From: Methanoregulaceae archaeon
Lineage (GTDB): Archaea; Halobacteriota; Methanomicrobia; Methanomicrobiales; Methanospirillaceae
NCBI GenBank assembly: GCA_019695435.1
Contig: JACTVF010000063.1
Span: 1-10,404, forward strand
Reading direction: 5' to 3'
DNA: 10,404 bases
The notes under the pieces are model-generated. The model was given only the letters and a program-made list of their open reading frames with translations, did not search any database and was not told the origin of the DNA. This document shows, piece after piece, positions 4,981 to 10,369 of the stretch. How positions within the stretch are numbered: the stretch's first letter is position 1; the number at the start of each line of letters is the position of its first letter. The position numbers and the translations under genes are program-made.

Positions 4981-5438
4981 GCCTGCGTCTCGTGCCGATT
5001 GACTGGCAGACGCTACGCGGGTTCATCGCCGAATGGCATCGTCACCATGCGCCGCCGGCTGGATGGAAATTCGGTGTCGGAGTGGCCGACGATGAGGACG
5101 TCCTGCGTGGAGTCGCGAGCGTCGGCAGGCCGACGGCACGCCACTTCCAAGACGGAATGACGCTAGAGGTCACACGTTCGGCGACCGATGGTTATCCCAA
5201 CGCAAACTCGATGCTCTATGGCGCAGCTGCCAGAGCAGCATTCGCGCTCGGTTATCGGCGCCTGGTGACGTACACCCAGGAAGACGAGTCCGGGTCAAGC
5301 CTTCGCGGTGCTGGATGGCGCATTGTCGCGCAACGTCCGGCACGCCCCGGCTGGAACGTTCCATCGCGTCCACGCGAAGATCATGGCGTGGACCACATCG
5401 CTCGCACTCTCTGGGAACAACGTCTTGATGACCCATGA
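4977..5438 (+). CDS. XF1762-family protein (GNAT-like acetyltransferase fold)
   Basis: GTG 4977 overlaps the preceding stop (GTGA), with AGGGA just upstream. The 153-aa product matches the XF1762 family along its length: W-x(n)-HRHHAPPAGWKF near the start, a GVAD strand, VGRPTAR (about 51-57), LEVTRSATDGYPNANSMLYGAAARAAFALGYRRLVTYT split over the middle, and GSSLRGAGWR followed by RPSR-like residues. The family occurs in many actinobacterial phages; its fold is related to GNAT N-acyltransferases, but the substrate is unknown to me. The final 11 nt overlap the start of the next gene at 5428. The family call is strong; acetyl transfer is inferred from fold alone. Confidence 0.82.
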   Translation: MSLRLVPIDWQTLRGFIAEWHRHHAPPAGWKFGVGVADDEDVLRGVASVGRPTARHFQDGMTLEVTRSATDGYPNANSMLYGAAARAAFALGYRRLVTYTQEDESGSSLRGAGWRIVAQRPARPGWNVPSRPREDHGVDHIARTLWEQRLDDP

Positions 5439-5463
5439 CCCGAGAGCCGAGGAACTGCTGCGG
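5428..5463 (+). repeat. 36-base 5' tag, copy 1 (partner 5765-5800)
   Basis: The first twelve codons of this gene match the first twelve of the gene at 5765 at 33 of 36 bases, with a run of 22 identical bases (5442-5463 against 5779-5800). Similarity stops sharply on both sides. It suggests recent exchange or duplication of a gene start. Confidence 0.8.
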
Positions 5464-5703
5464 CGTGCTCTGCCAATACTGGAGTCGACTCTCACGCGCG
5501 GACTCTTAGATGACGTCCGCACCAAGGTCGAGCAGCCGGCGTATGGTCCGTTGGGTATGCCGACCACCGTGCCGGCTGGATCGATTGGCACCGTCGTGCT
5601 GGTGAACCTCGAGGTTGAGTTCGCCGAGACCGACGGCATGCCGTACGCGTTCAGCTCGTATGACCCCGACCAAGTCGAAGTGAAGTGGAGGTACCTCAAG
5701 TGA
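5428..5703 (+). CDS. DUF4926-like small protein, copy 2, mosaic (91 aa)
   Basis: ATG 5428 is preferred to longer upstream starts because it lies at the end of the XF1762 gene (11-nt overlap) and its first codons match those of the gene at 5765. The product has two parts. Residues 1-13 (MTHDPRAEELLRR) are nearly those of the protein at 5765, while residues 28-91 align with the protein ending at 4840 (about 40 of 64 identical). It therefore looks like a fusion of two neighbouring sequence types. The second part shows the same YGPLG, TVPAGS, GTVV and VEF motifs of a small beta-barrel. A GGAGGT site in its tail drives a 22-aa ORF by GTGA overlap. Function unknown. Confidence 0.7.
   Translation: MTHDPRAEELLRRALPILESTLTRGLLDDVRTKVEQPAYGPLGMPTTVPAGSIGTVVLVNLEVEFAETDGMPYAFSSYDPDQVEVKWRYLK
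5509..5703 (+). repeat. Diverged duplication, copy 2 (partner 4646-4840)
   Basis: This is the second copy of the 65-codon unit at 4646-4840. Protein identity is about 40 of 64, with no gap. The XF1762 gene and the 47-aa membrane gene lie between the two copies. Confidence 0.8.
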
Positions 5704-5768
5704 AGACACCGCTACTGATGCCATTCATCAGGGCGCTTGACCGGATCGGACGGAGGCTCCGACTATGA
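5700..5768 (+). CDS. 22-aa microORF translationally coupled on both sides
   Basis: GTG 5700 overlaps the upstream stop (GTGA) and the TGA 5766-5768 overlaps the next start (ATGA). The ribosome site GGAGGT (5687-5692) has the same spacing as the matching site before the 47-aa gene at 4837. The peptide (M-K-T-P-L-L-M-P-F-I-R-A-L-D-R-I-G-R-R-L-R-L) is short, cationic and amphipathic. It may act mainly as a coupling leader that carries ribosomes from 5703 to 5765, or be a real small peptide. The gap is otherwise empty, and the gene at 5765 also has its own GGAGG (5752-5756). Confidence 0.5.
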   Translation: MKTPLLMPFIRALDRIGRRLRL

Positions 5769-5800
5769 CCCGCGACCAGAGAGCCGAGGAACTGCTGCGG
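5765..5800 (+). repeat. 36-base 5' tag, copy 2 (partner 5428-5463)
   Basis: See the partner at 5428-5463. The tag encodes M-T-x-D-x-RAEELLR and starts exactly at the ATG in both genes. Confidence 0.8.
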
Positions 5801-6241
5801 GACCTTGACGAGCTGGAACAGACGATCAGTGACGCTATCCGCGGACGTCATGCGGACCACGAGGACTTGGAGCGTCTGTGGCGCATCCGCGCCCACCTGG
5901 ACGAGCCGCAGGGCGAGCCGGAGTACGTGTGGCGGGTGACCCGCATTGAGTCGGGATGGGTTGCGCATGTCGCGCTGGATGGGAAGACGGCCGCCGACTG
6001 CTACTCCGACTTGCCCGCATACCGCATCGAACGCGCCCAGATCGGGCCGTGGGAGACTCCTGCAAGGGCTCCTGAATCCGGGAGACGAAGGAACCCGTAC
6101 AACGTGGTCGAGAGCGCCGGCAGAGCCTCGAGCTATGACCACATCGTCGCGACGCTCGATGGATGGGACCACGCCGAGCAGTACGCGGCCAACTGCCGGC
6201 AGATCTGGCCGCATCTGACTTTTGATGTGGTGGCAGTATAG
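5765..6241 (+). CDS. Hypothetical protein, 158 aa
   Basis: ATG 5765 has GGAGG at 5752-5756 and overlaps the preceding microORF stop. The N-terminal third is helical and charged (RAEELLRDLDELEQTI ... LERLWRIRAHL), and its first twelve residues match the gene at 5428. The remainder holds a short beta-like segment (EYVWRVTRIESGWVAHVAL), a basic linker (about residues 100-112) and a C-terminal part with ASSYDHIVATLDGWDHAEQYAANC. It has no membrane segment. The stop overlaps the HNH gene start (TAGTG). I recognise no family. Confidence 0.65.
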   Translation: MTRDQRAEELLRDLDELEQTISDAIRGRHADHEDLERLWRIRAHLDEPQGEPEYVWRVTRIESGWVAHVALDGKTAADCYSDLPAYRIERAQIGPWETPARAPESGRRRNPYNVVESAGRASSYDHIVATLDGWDHAEQYAANCRQIWPHLTFDVVAV

Positions 6242-6720
6242 TGCCGGCCGCGAACAATCTGGAGAAGTTCTGGAGCTGGGTCGACAAGTCGGCCGGTCCT
6301 GATGGCTGCTGGCCGTGGACCGGTCGGCTTGGTGGTGGATGCCGTGGTGAGCGCGGGCGGTTCATGATCCGCGGTAAGCGTCGGTACGCGCATAGCATCG
6401 CTTGTCAGTCCGAGCATGGCCCGTGCCCTGAAGGCAAGGAGTGCCGACACCTGTGTGGAAACCACATCTGCTGCAACCCGCGACACCTCGAGTGGAGCAC
6501 CCACAAGGAGAACATGAGCGACCTGCTGGCGCACGGAACCCTGTCGCAGGCGAGGCTCGCCGCCGGCCAGGTAATCGAGATCCGCAGGAAGCTTGACGCC
6601 GGCCGCACACAGCGGTCGGTCGCGAAAGAGTACGGCGTGTCCCAGACAACCGTGTCGCAGATCAGCCGACACACCAGGTGGACGAACCTCGTGTTCGTGG
6701 TCGTGCCCGTCAAGCGATAG
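6241..6720 (+). CDS. HNH endonuclease with C-terminal helix-turn-helix (free-standing homing type)
   Basis: GTG 6241 overlaps the preceding TAG by one base. The 159-aa product begins with a FW-x-WVDK ... GCWPWTG segment common in phage HNH enzymes, then has the core: RHLCGN (69-74), CCNPRHLEW (77-85) and T-x-x-EN (87-91), where His70, Asn79 and His82 are the likely HNH residues and the Cys residues may bind zinc. From about residue 118 an HTH follows (RTQRSVAKEYGVSQTTVSQI), as in site-recognition modules of homing endonucleases. Such genes insert between phage genes and promote their own spread. No intron is visible. The gene lies immediately before the lysis-like pair. Confidence 0.85.
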   Translation: MPAANNLEKFWSWVDKSAGPDGCWPWTGRLGGGCRGERGRFMIRGKRRYAHSIACQSEHGPCPEGKECRHLCGNHICCNPRHLEWSTHKENMSDLLAHGTLSQARLAAGQVIEIRRKLDAGRTQRSVAKEYGVSQTTVSQISRHTRWTNLVFVVVPVKR

Positions 6721-6760
6721 ACTGCGTGACGGGTAGCAGCCCTCCAACCAGGGAGAACTC

Positions 6761-7432
6761 GTGAGTTACCGTTTGATGTCCGACTCCGTCTCGGGCGCCG
6801 TGGCGCCAGGAGTCGAACTCGTCGCCGCCTACGCCACCGGGTTCCCTGGCTCACAGGTGGCGTTCAAGACCCACCCAAGCCTGCGTCACGTACTAATCGT
6901 CCAGGCCAACGCGTATGTCAAGGCGACCGTTTGCGACGTCGAGTCAGGCGCAGCGACACCGGCGTTCTCCGCGGCCTGGGCCAGGTACATGCGTGCCACT
7001 CGGCAGAACGACTACCCCACGGTCTACGTCCAGGCATCCGGCAGTCAGTCGATCATCGACGCGTTCAACGCGATCCGCGAGCCACTCCCGTTCTTCTGGC
7101 TCGCAGACTGGGATGGAAGCCCAGCCGCCTACCTGACCAATAACGTCATCCCGGGCCCTGGCGACGTCGTCGCGCACCAGTACTTCGGTGGCGTCAACGT
7201 GTCGTGGGACCTGTCGGGTGTCGTCCGATACTGGCCTGGTGTTGACGTGATGCCGTACCACCCGCCGTCCCCGCTCATGGACAACGCGCAGTGGGTCTGG
7301 ATCCGCTACACCTACATCCCGGACCACTTCACGACGCTCGCGGACCGCGAGCACGCGTGGGCCGAGTTGTCCGCCGCGCCGGCCAAGGCGAAGGCCCTGG
7401 TCCTGAAGTACGCCCCGCCGAACATCCGCTAA
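6761..7432 (+). CDS. GH25-like glycoside-hydrolase-fold protein, endolysin candidate
   Basis: GTG 6761 follows GGGAG (6751-6755). The 223-aa product has no signal peptide. It follows the strand order of GH25-like barrel proteins of actinobacteria and their phages: LVAAYATG near residues 20-27, a CDVE acidic motif (58-61, Asp59 and Glu61 as candidate acids) followed by SGAATP, PTVYVQAS, FFWLADWDG, VVAHQYFGG, and a DLSGVVRYWPG end. These motifs match a family with patterns like DVE-x-G-x-ATPDQA and AHQY. It would cleave peptidoglycan glycan chains if active. The next gene encodes a four-helix membrane protein, which supports a lysis cassette. No separate cell-wall-binding domain is seen; a non-lytic homologue remains possible. 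Confidence 0.55.
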   Translation: MSYRLMSDSVSGAVAPGVELVAAYATGFPGSQVAFKTHPSLRHVLIVQANAYVKATVCDVESGAATPAFSAAWARYMRATRQNDYPTVYVQASGSQSIIDAFNAIREPLPFFWLADWDGSPAAYLTNNVIPGPGDVVAHQYFGGVNVSWDLSGVVRYWPGVDVMPYHPPSPLMDNAQWVWIRYTYIPDHFTTLADREHAWAELSAAPAKAKALVLKYAPPNIR

Positions 7433-7435
7433 ACT

Positions 7436-7452
7436 GCGGGACACATGCCCGC
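7436..7452 (+). other. Short GC hairpin between lysin and membrane-protein genes
   Basis: GCGGG (7436-7440) and CCCGC (7448-7452) form a 5-bp stem with a 7-nt loop just after the lysin stop codon. The stem is short and could be chance; it might slow or separate translation of the two genes. No T run follows. Confidence 0.3.
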
Positions 7453-7477
7453 TCACCCGCCCCAAGAAAGGACGAAC

Positions 7478-8020
7478 GTGAAAAGACTCTCCCGGTTCAA
7501 CGCCGGCATCACTATCAACGTTGCTGAGGTGGACTTCCTCACCGGCGCGCTGCTCGTGGGCTTCTTCGCCACGTTGATCGCAGCCGTGGTCGACGCCGGC
7601 ATCGGCAACAACGGCTTCTGGTTCTTCACCCAGGCTCAGTTGCTCTGGACTTCAGGCATCCTCGCCGCGGTACTCGTCGTGGTCAACGGCTTCGTTGCTG
7701 CGTTCCAGAACCTAGGCATCGGCGCCAACAGTGGCGTGCTCACGAAAGTCGAACACACCCTGTCGCTATACATTGGTTACTTCGCTGTCGCGGTTGCTTG
7801 GGTCGCCTCACTCTGGACACAGATCCAGGCAGGCGTGTCCGCCCTTGGTGTTTCGCCCTCCACCACAGCGGTGATCGGCGCGATGATCGCAGCTGCTGTG
7901 ATCGTGAGCACTGCCCTGCAGAAGGCACTGCAGAATCTCGGCATCACGAAGGCGATTACCAATGTCAAGGCTGAGCGCCTCGCGGCCCGCCGCGCGGCCC
8001 GCGCAGAGAAGGCCAGATAG
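7478..8020 (+). CDS. Four-helix membrane protein, holin candidate (180 aa)
   Basis: GTG 7478 is chosen because AAAGGA (7467-7472) lies five bases upstream; ATG 7445 in the same frame lacks a site and would add MPAHPPQERTN. The product has four hydrophobic helices: about residues 20-42 (LTGALLVGFFATLIAAVV), 56-78 (SGILAAVLVVVNGFVAAF), 94-113 (LYIGYFAVAVAWVASL) and 128-147 (AVIGAMIAAAVIVSTAL). A strongly basic tail follows (AERLAARRAARAEKAR), typical of cytoplasmic C-termini of holins. It comes directly after the lysin-like gene. Holins open the membrane to let endolysin reach the wall. The topology is clear, the holin role is inferred from position. Confidence 0.6.
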   Translation: MKRLSRFNAGITINVAEVDFLTGALLVGFFATLIAAVVDAGIGNNGFWFFTQAQLLWTSGILAAVLVVVNGFVAAFQNLGIGANSGVLTKVEHTLSLYIGYFAVAVAWVASLWTQIQAGVSALGVSPSTTAVIGAMIAAAVIVSTALQKALQNLGITKAITNVKAERLAARRAARAEKAR

Positions 8021-8028
8021 TCCGGCCC

Positions 8029-8057
8029 TGGACATGTTCCAGTTGGTAGAGTAGGGT
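8029..8057 (+). promoter_or_regulatory. Promoter for the right-hand DNA-metabolism operon
   Basis: TGGACA (8029-8034, five of six to TTGACA), a 17-bp spacer, and TAGGGT (8052-8057) make a good actinobacterial promoter. It begins 8 bp after the holin-like stop. AAGGAGG (8075-8081) and ATG 8090 follow. TAGAGT at 8047-8052 is an overlapping alternative -10. It would start a transcript that includes the HTH, SSB-like and endonuclease VII genes. Confidence 0.65.
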
Positions 8058-8089
8058 TCAGCTGTACCCGCCCCAAGGAGGCCACCGAC

Positions 8090-8383
8090 ATGGATGACAA
8101 CCTCGAGGCACTTGCCGACCTGGCCGGGGCCTACCGAGCCGCAATGATGGACGTCGAGCGCGAACGCGCCAGCCTTCACGATTCCATCCGCTACGCCGCC
8201 GAGCTCGGCTACAGCGCCCGCGAAATCATGGACGCGACCGGCCTCGAGAGCTCGAAGGTGTACATGATTATCAACAACCAGCCCTGCTCAGTGCCGGGTT
8301 GCACCAAGCGCATCAAGGCGCGCGGGCGCTGCTCCGCGCACTACGAGACGATGCGCAGGGAAGAAACCTACAAAGGAGCCTGA
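8090..8383 (+). CDS. HTH and zinc-knuckle protein, 97 aa
   Basis: ATG 8090 follows AAGGAGG (8075-8081). The product has a helical N-terminus (about 1-38), a helix-turn-helix-like segment (about 41-61: YSAREIMDATGLESSKVYMII), and a C-terminal knuckle C-x4-C-x9-C-x2-H (Cys66, Cys71, Cys81, His84: CSVPGC ... RCSAHY). It probably binds DNA, and as the first gene after the promoter at 8029 it might regulate that promoter or other phage genes. The knuckle is of the same type as in the protein at 845. The stop lies one base before the next ATG. No specific family known to me. Confidence 0.65.
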   Translation: MDDNLEALADLAGAYRAAMMDVERERASLHDSIRYAAELGYSAREIMDATGLESSKVYMIINNQPCSVPGCTKRIKARGRCSAHYETMRREETYKGA

Positions 8384-8384
8384 G

Positions 8385-8621
8385 ATGGGGAGACCGAAGA
8401 AAGTGCTGAGCGCGTCGGGGCAGCTTGCCCTGGTCGAGCTTGAGACGGCGCGCGACGCCGTCAAGGACGCCAAGGAAGCGCTGTCCCAGATCGAGGCGTC
8501 CCGCGATGAGGCGCTGCTGCGCGCGGTGCGCAACGGCGTGCCAGCCGAGCGTGCGAGTCTCGCTTCTGGCATGAGTCGGACGTACGCGTACCACGTCTTT
8601 AACAGGAGGGGCGGCCGCTGA
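8385..8621 (+). CDS. Coiled-coil and HTH small protein, 78 aa
   Basis: ATG 8385 has AAAGGAG at 8372-8378. The sequence begins with basic MGRPKK, continues as a long helix with heptad-like spacing (about 13-50: LALVELETARDAVKDAKEA ... DEALLRAV), and ends in an HTH-like segment (PAERASLASGMSRTYAYHVFNR) with a basic tail. Layout suggests a dimeric DNA-binding protein. It follows another HTH protein and overlaps the next gene by TGATG. Function is not known. Confidence 0.6.
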   Translation: MGRPKKVLSASGQLALVELETARDAVKDAKEALSQIEASRDEALLRAVRNGVPAERASLASGMSRTYAYHVFNRRGGR

Positions 8622-8836
8622 TGGTCACCACGATCATCGAAAACGCGATGGCGATTGGTCTCCAGGAGAGCGTGGCCCCCGACGGGACTAAACTGCGGGC
8701 GCTGATCGTCACCTCGGACCCGTCTACCCGTTACGTGATCCAGATGACCGCCGACCAGGCGGCACAGGTGGGCAAGGGTCTCGCCGGTCAGAAGATCATC
8801 GAGGTGGCGCAGCCCGGGCAGGTGATCGGTGGCTAA
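8621..8836 (+). CDS. Hypothetical protein, 71 aa
   Basis: ATG 8621 overlaps the previous stop (TGATG), with AGGAGG at 8604-8609. The product has a likely beta-strand-rich N-terminal half (KLRALIVTSDPSTRYVIQM) and a helix (ADQAAQVGKGL). No cysteine cluster or membrane segment is seen. The TAA 8834-8836 lies inside the next gene (8-nt overlap). I do not recognise it. Confidence 0.55.
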   Translation: MVTTIIENAMAIGLQESVAPDGTKLRALIVTSDPSTRYVIQMTADQAAQVGKGLAGQKIIEVAQPGQVIGG

Positions 8837-9092
8837 CCCCGAGGACATCCGCGGCAAGTTTCCAGACCTGGCATGGACGCCGATGGACTGGACCGACAAA
8901 GTGGTCGTCGTCTCTGGAAACCTCGAGACCGCCGACCGCGCCACCGTGTTGAGCCTCATCGCCGAGTCCGAAGGGTTCGGCGCCAAGGCGTTCTTCTTCC
9001 TGCACCCGGGGGAGACCATCGAGGCTTACTCAATCGAGCAGCTCGAGTCGATGCTCGACGAGCTCAAGGAACAGGACGAAGACGATGGCTAA
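8829..9092 (+). CDS. Hypothetical acidic protein, 87 aa
   Basis: GTG 8829 begins the frame (MANPED...) inside the end of the previous gene; a weak AGGTGAT (8820-8826) precedes it. The product has a central hydrophobic strand (KVVVVSGNL), a second one (KAFFFLHPG), and a highly acidic C-terminus (LDELKEQDEDDG). It overlaps the SSB-like gene by 8 nt, and both junctions have the form NTGGCTAA. It may act with the SSB-like protein, but no family is recognised. Confidence 0.55.
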   Translation: MANPEDIRGKFPDLAWTPMDWTDKVVVVSGNLETADRATVLSLIAESEGFGAKAFFFLHPGETIEAYSIEQLESMLDELKEQDEDDG

Positions 9093-9549
9093 CTACAAGG
9101 TCTACCCGCCGACCTGGTCGTGGGAGAGAGATGGTTCCGAGGTCTCGGGCGAGGTCCTAGACATCCGCCACATGCCCGCCAAGACCAAGAACGGCCGTGA
9201 GTTCCGCGAGACGGACATTATGACCCTCGAGGGCCCGCAGGGCGAGGTCTCGGTGTTCCTGTCGCCGGCCGGCCTGCGCCGCTGGTTCCAGGAAGAGAAC
9301 CCGCGGGTGGGCGATTACGTGAGCATCACGTTCGTCGGCTGGGAGCCGATACTCGACAAGGAAACGAACAGACCGAAACCCCATCCGGATGACCCCTCCA
9401 AGGTTTGGGAGATGCGGATGTTCTCGGCAACGGTCGACAGCCGAGAGAGCGACAACGTCGCCTCCGGTGCGCCGCCGCTGGGCGGCTCTCCGGCGCAGTC
9501 ATCGTTCGACGGAGACTCAGATATTCCGTTCGCTCCTAGCTACGTCTGA
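9085..9549 (+). CDS. SSB-like single-stranded DNA-binding protein (OB fold with DIPF tail)
   Basis: ATG 9085 overlaps the previous gene by 8 nt. The 154-aa product begins with strand-rich sequence (WSWERDGSEVSGEVLDI, then ETDIMTLEGPQGEVSVFLS), with RVGDYVSITFVGWEPI (about 75-90) as an OB-fold-like strand pair, and ends in a flexible Gly/Ser/Pro tail. The tail has FDGDSDIPF (141-149), very close to the DDDIPF tip by which bacterial SSB proteins recruit repair and replication enzymes; five residues follow it here. With the ERF annealase and endonuclease VII nearby, a role in covering phage ssDNA fits. The tail motif is seen; the OB fold is inferred from pattern. Confidence 0.65.
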   Translation: MANYKVYPPTWSWERDGSEVSGEVLDIRHMPAKTKNGREFRETDIMTLEGPQGEVSVFLSPAGLRRWFQEENPRVGDYVSITFVGWEPILDKETNRPKPHPDDPSKVWEMRMFSATVDSRESDNVASGAPPLGGSPAQSSFDGDSDIPFAPSYV

Positions 9550-9908
9550 TGGGCACCGACATCATCACCCCTGCGGTCATCTCCCGGCAGCTACAGGAGC
9601 TTGGGCGCGAGCTCGACTTTCTGGTCAAACAGCTGAAGGAAGCTGATGTGGACGCCATCAACAAGCGGTCGGCAGCTGACACTGCCGAGTCGATGGCGTT
9701 CCTAGAGGCGGAGGGTAGCGTGGAGTCGCGTAAGCACACCGCAAGCCTCGCCGCATCCACCAAGGAGCACGAGGCGCAGATCGCCGAGGCGCTTGTGCGC
9801 CACCTGCGTCGCTCACTTTCCGCGGTTGAAACCCGTATCGAGATTGGGCGCTCTCTGGGCGCAGCAGTCCGTGCCGAGATGGCTGCGCTTCCCTACCAGG
9901 AGGGGTGA
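9549..9908 (+). CDS. Coiled-coil protein, 119 aa, recombination-neighbourhood
   Basis: ATG 9549 overlaps the SSB-like stop (TGATG). The product is almost wholly helical with heptad-type spacing: ITPAVISRQLQELGRELDFLVKQL, AFLEAEGSVESRKHTASLAA, then RRSLSAVETRIEIGRSLGAAVRAEM. I know this pattern (FLEAEGSVE-x-RK ... ALE-x-RIEVGRS) from small uncharacterised phage proteins close to annealase and SSB genes. Function is not established. AGGAGG within its end (9898-9903) serves the next gene. Confidence 0.6.
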   Translation: MGTDIITPAVISRQLQELGRELDFLVKQLKEADVDAINKRSAADTAESMAFLEAEGSVESRKHTASLAASTKEHEAQIAEALVRHLRRSLSAVETRIEIGRSLGAAVRAEMAALPYQEG

Positions 9909-10369
9909 TGGCTTACGCCGACCCCGTCATGGAGCGCGAATACCAGCGGGAGTGGAAGAAAAGGTGGCGCGAGCGCAACAGGGAAGCGCATCGAGCGAAC
10001 GCGCGGGCTTACTACGCGAAGAACCAGGAACGGATTGGGGGTCAGCGCAAGCAGGTTCGCGAGAACAACAAGGAGCGCGAGGCCGAGTGGCAGCGCAGGA
10101 AATTATACGGTCTTCTGCCTGGAGAGTTCGAGGAGATGATGCAGGCCCAGCGCCACGCGTGTGCAATCTGCCGCGTGGCCCTCGATTCGTCGACCAAGAT
10201 CCTGACTCCTCACGTAGACCACTGCCATGAAAGCGGTGTGGTTCGCGGGATTCTCTGCGGCAACTGCAACCACCTTCTCGGCAGGGCCAAGGATCGGCCG
10301 GAAGTTCTCGAGGCGGCAATCGCCTACCTCGTCCAAAATGCCCCGGACGATCAGAGGAGTACAGAGTGA
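9908..10369 (+). CDS. Endonuclease VII-like Holliday-junction resolvase
   Basis: ATG 9908 is preferred over GTG 9905 because AGGAGG (9898-9903) is correctly spaced for it; it overlaps the previous stop (TGATG). The first 65 residues form a very basic helix rich in Arg, Lys and Glu. The nuclease domain follows: CAIC (85-88), HVDHCHE (102-108, with the His-Asp-His of a beta-beta-alpha-metal site), GVVRGILCGNCN (110-121) and LLGRAKD, then a helix EVLEAAIAYL. The Cys pairs (85/88 and 117/120) bind the structural zinc in T4 endonuclease VII. That enzyme cuts branched DNA before packaging. All key residues are present. Confidence 0.85.
   Translation: MAYADPVMEREYQREWKKRWRERNREAHRANARAYYAKNQERIGGQRKQVRENNKEREAEWQRRKLYGLLPGEFEEMMQAQRHACAICRVALDSSTKILTPHVDHCHESGVVRGILCGNCNHLLGRAKDRPEVLEAAIAYLVQNAPDDQRSTE

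Noticed and set aside
5308..5427. Longer start for the gene at 5428
   Set aside because: The extension lies in the XF1762 coding sequence, and the shared 36-base tag with the gene at 5765 begins exactly at ATG 5428.
7983..8003. Short GC-rich direct repeat near the end of the four-helix membrane protein
   Set aside because: It encodes the Ala/Arg-rich tail; repetition follows from the repeated AAR residues.
8288..9019. Long open frame on the minus strand (about 243 codons)
   Set aside because: It runs antisense to four + strand genes that have ribosome sites and overlapping start/stop junctions; the translation shows no family motif. It is a high-G+C shadow frame.
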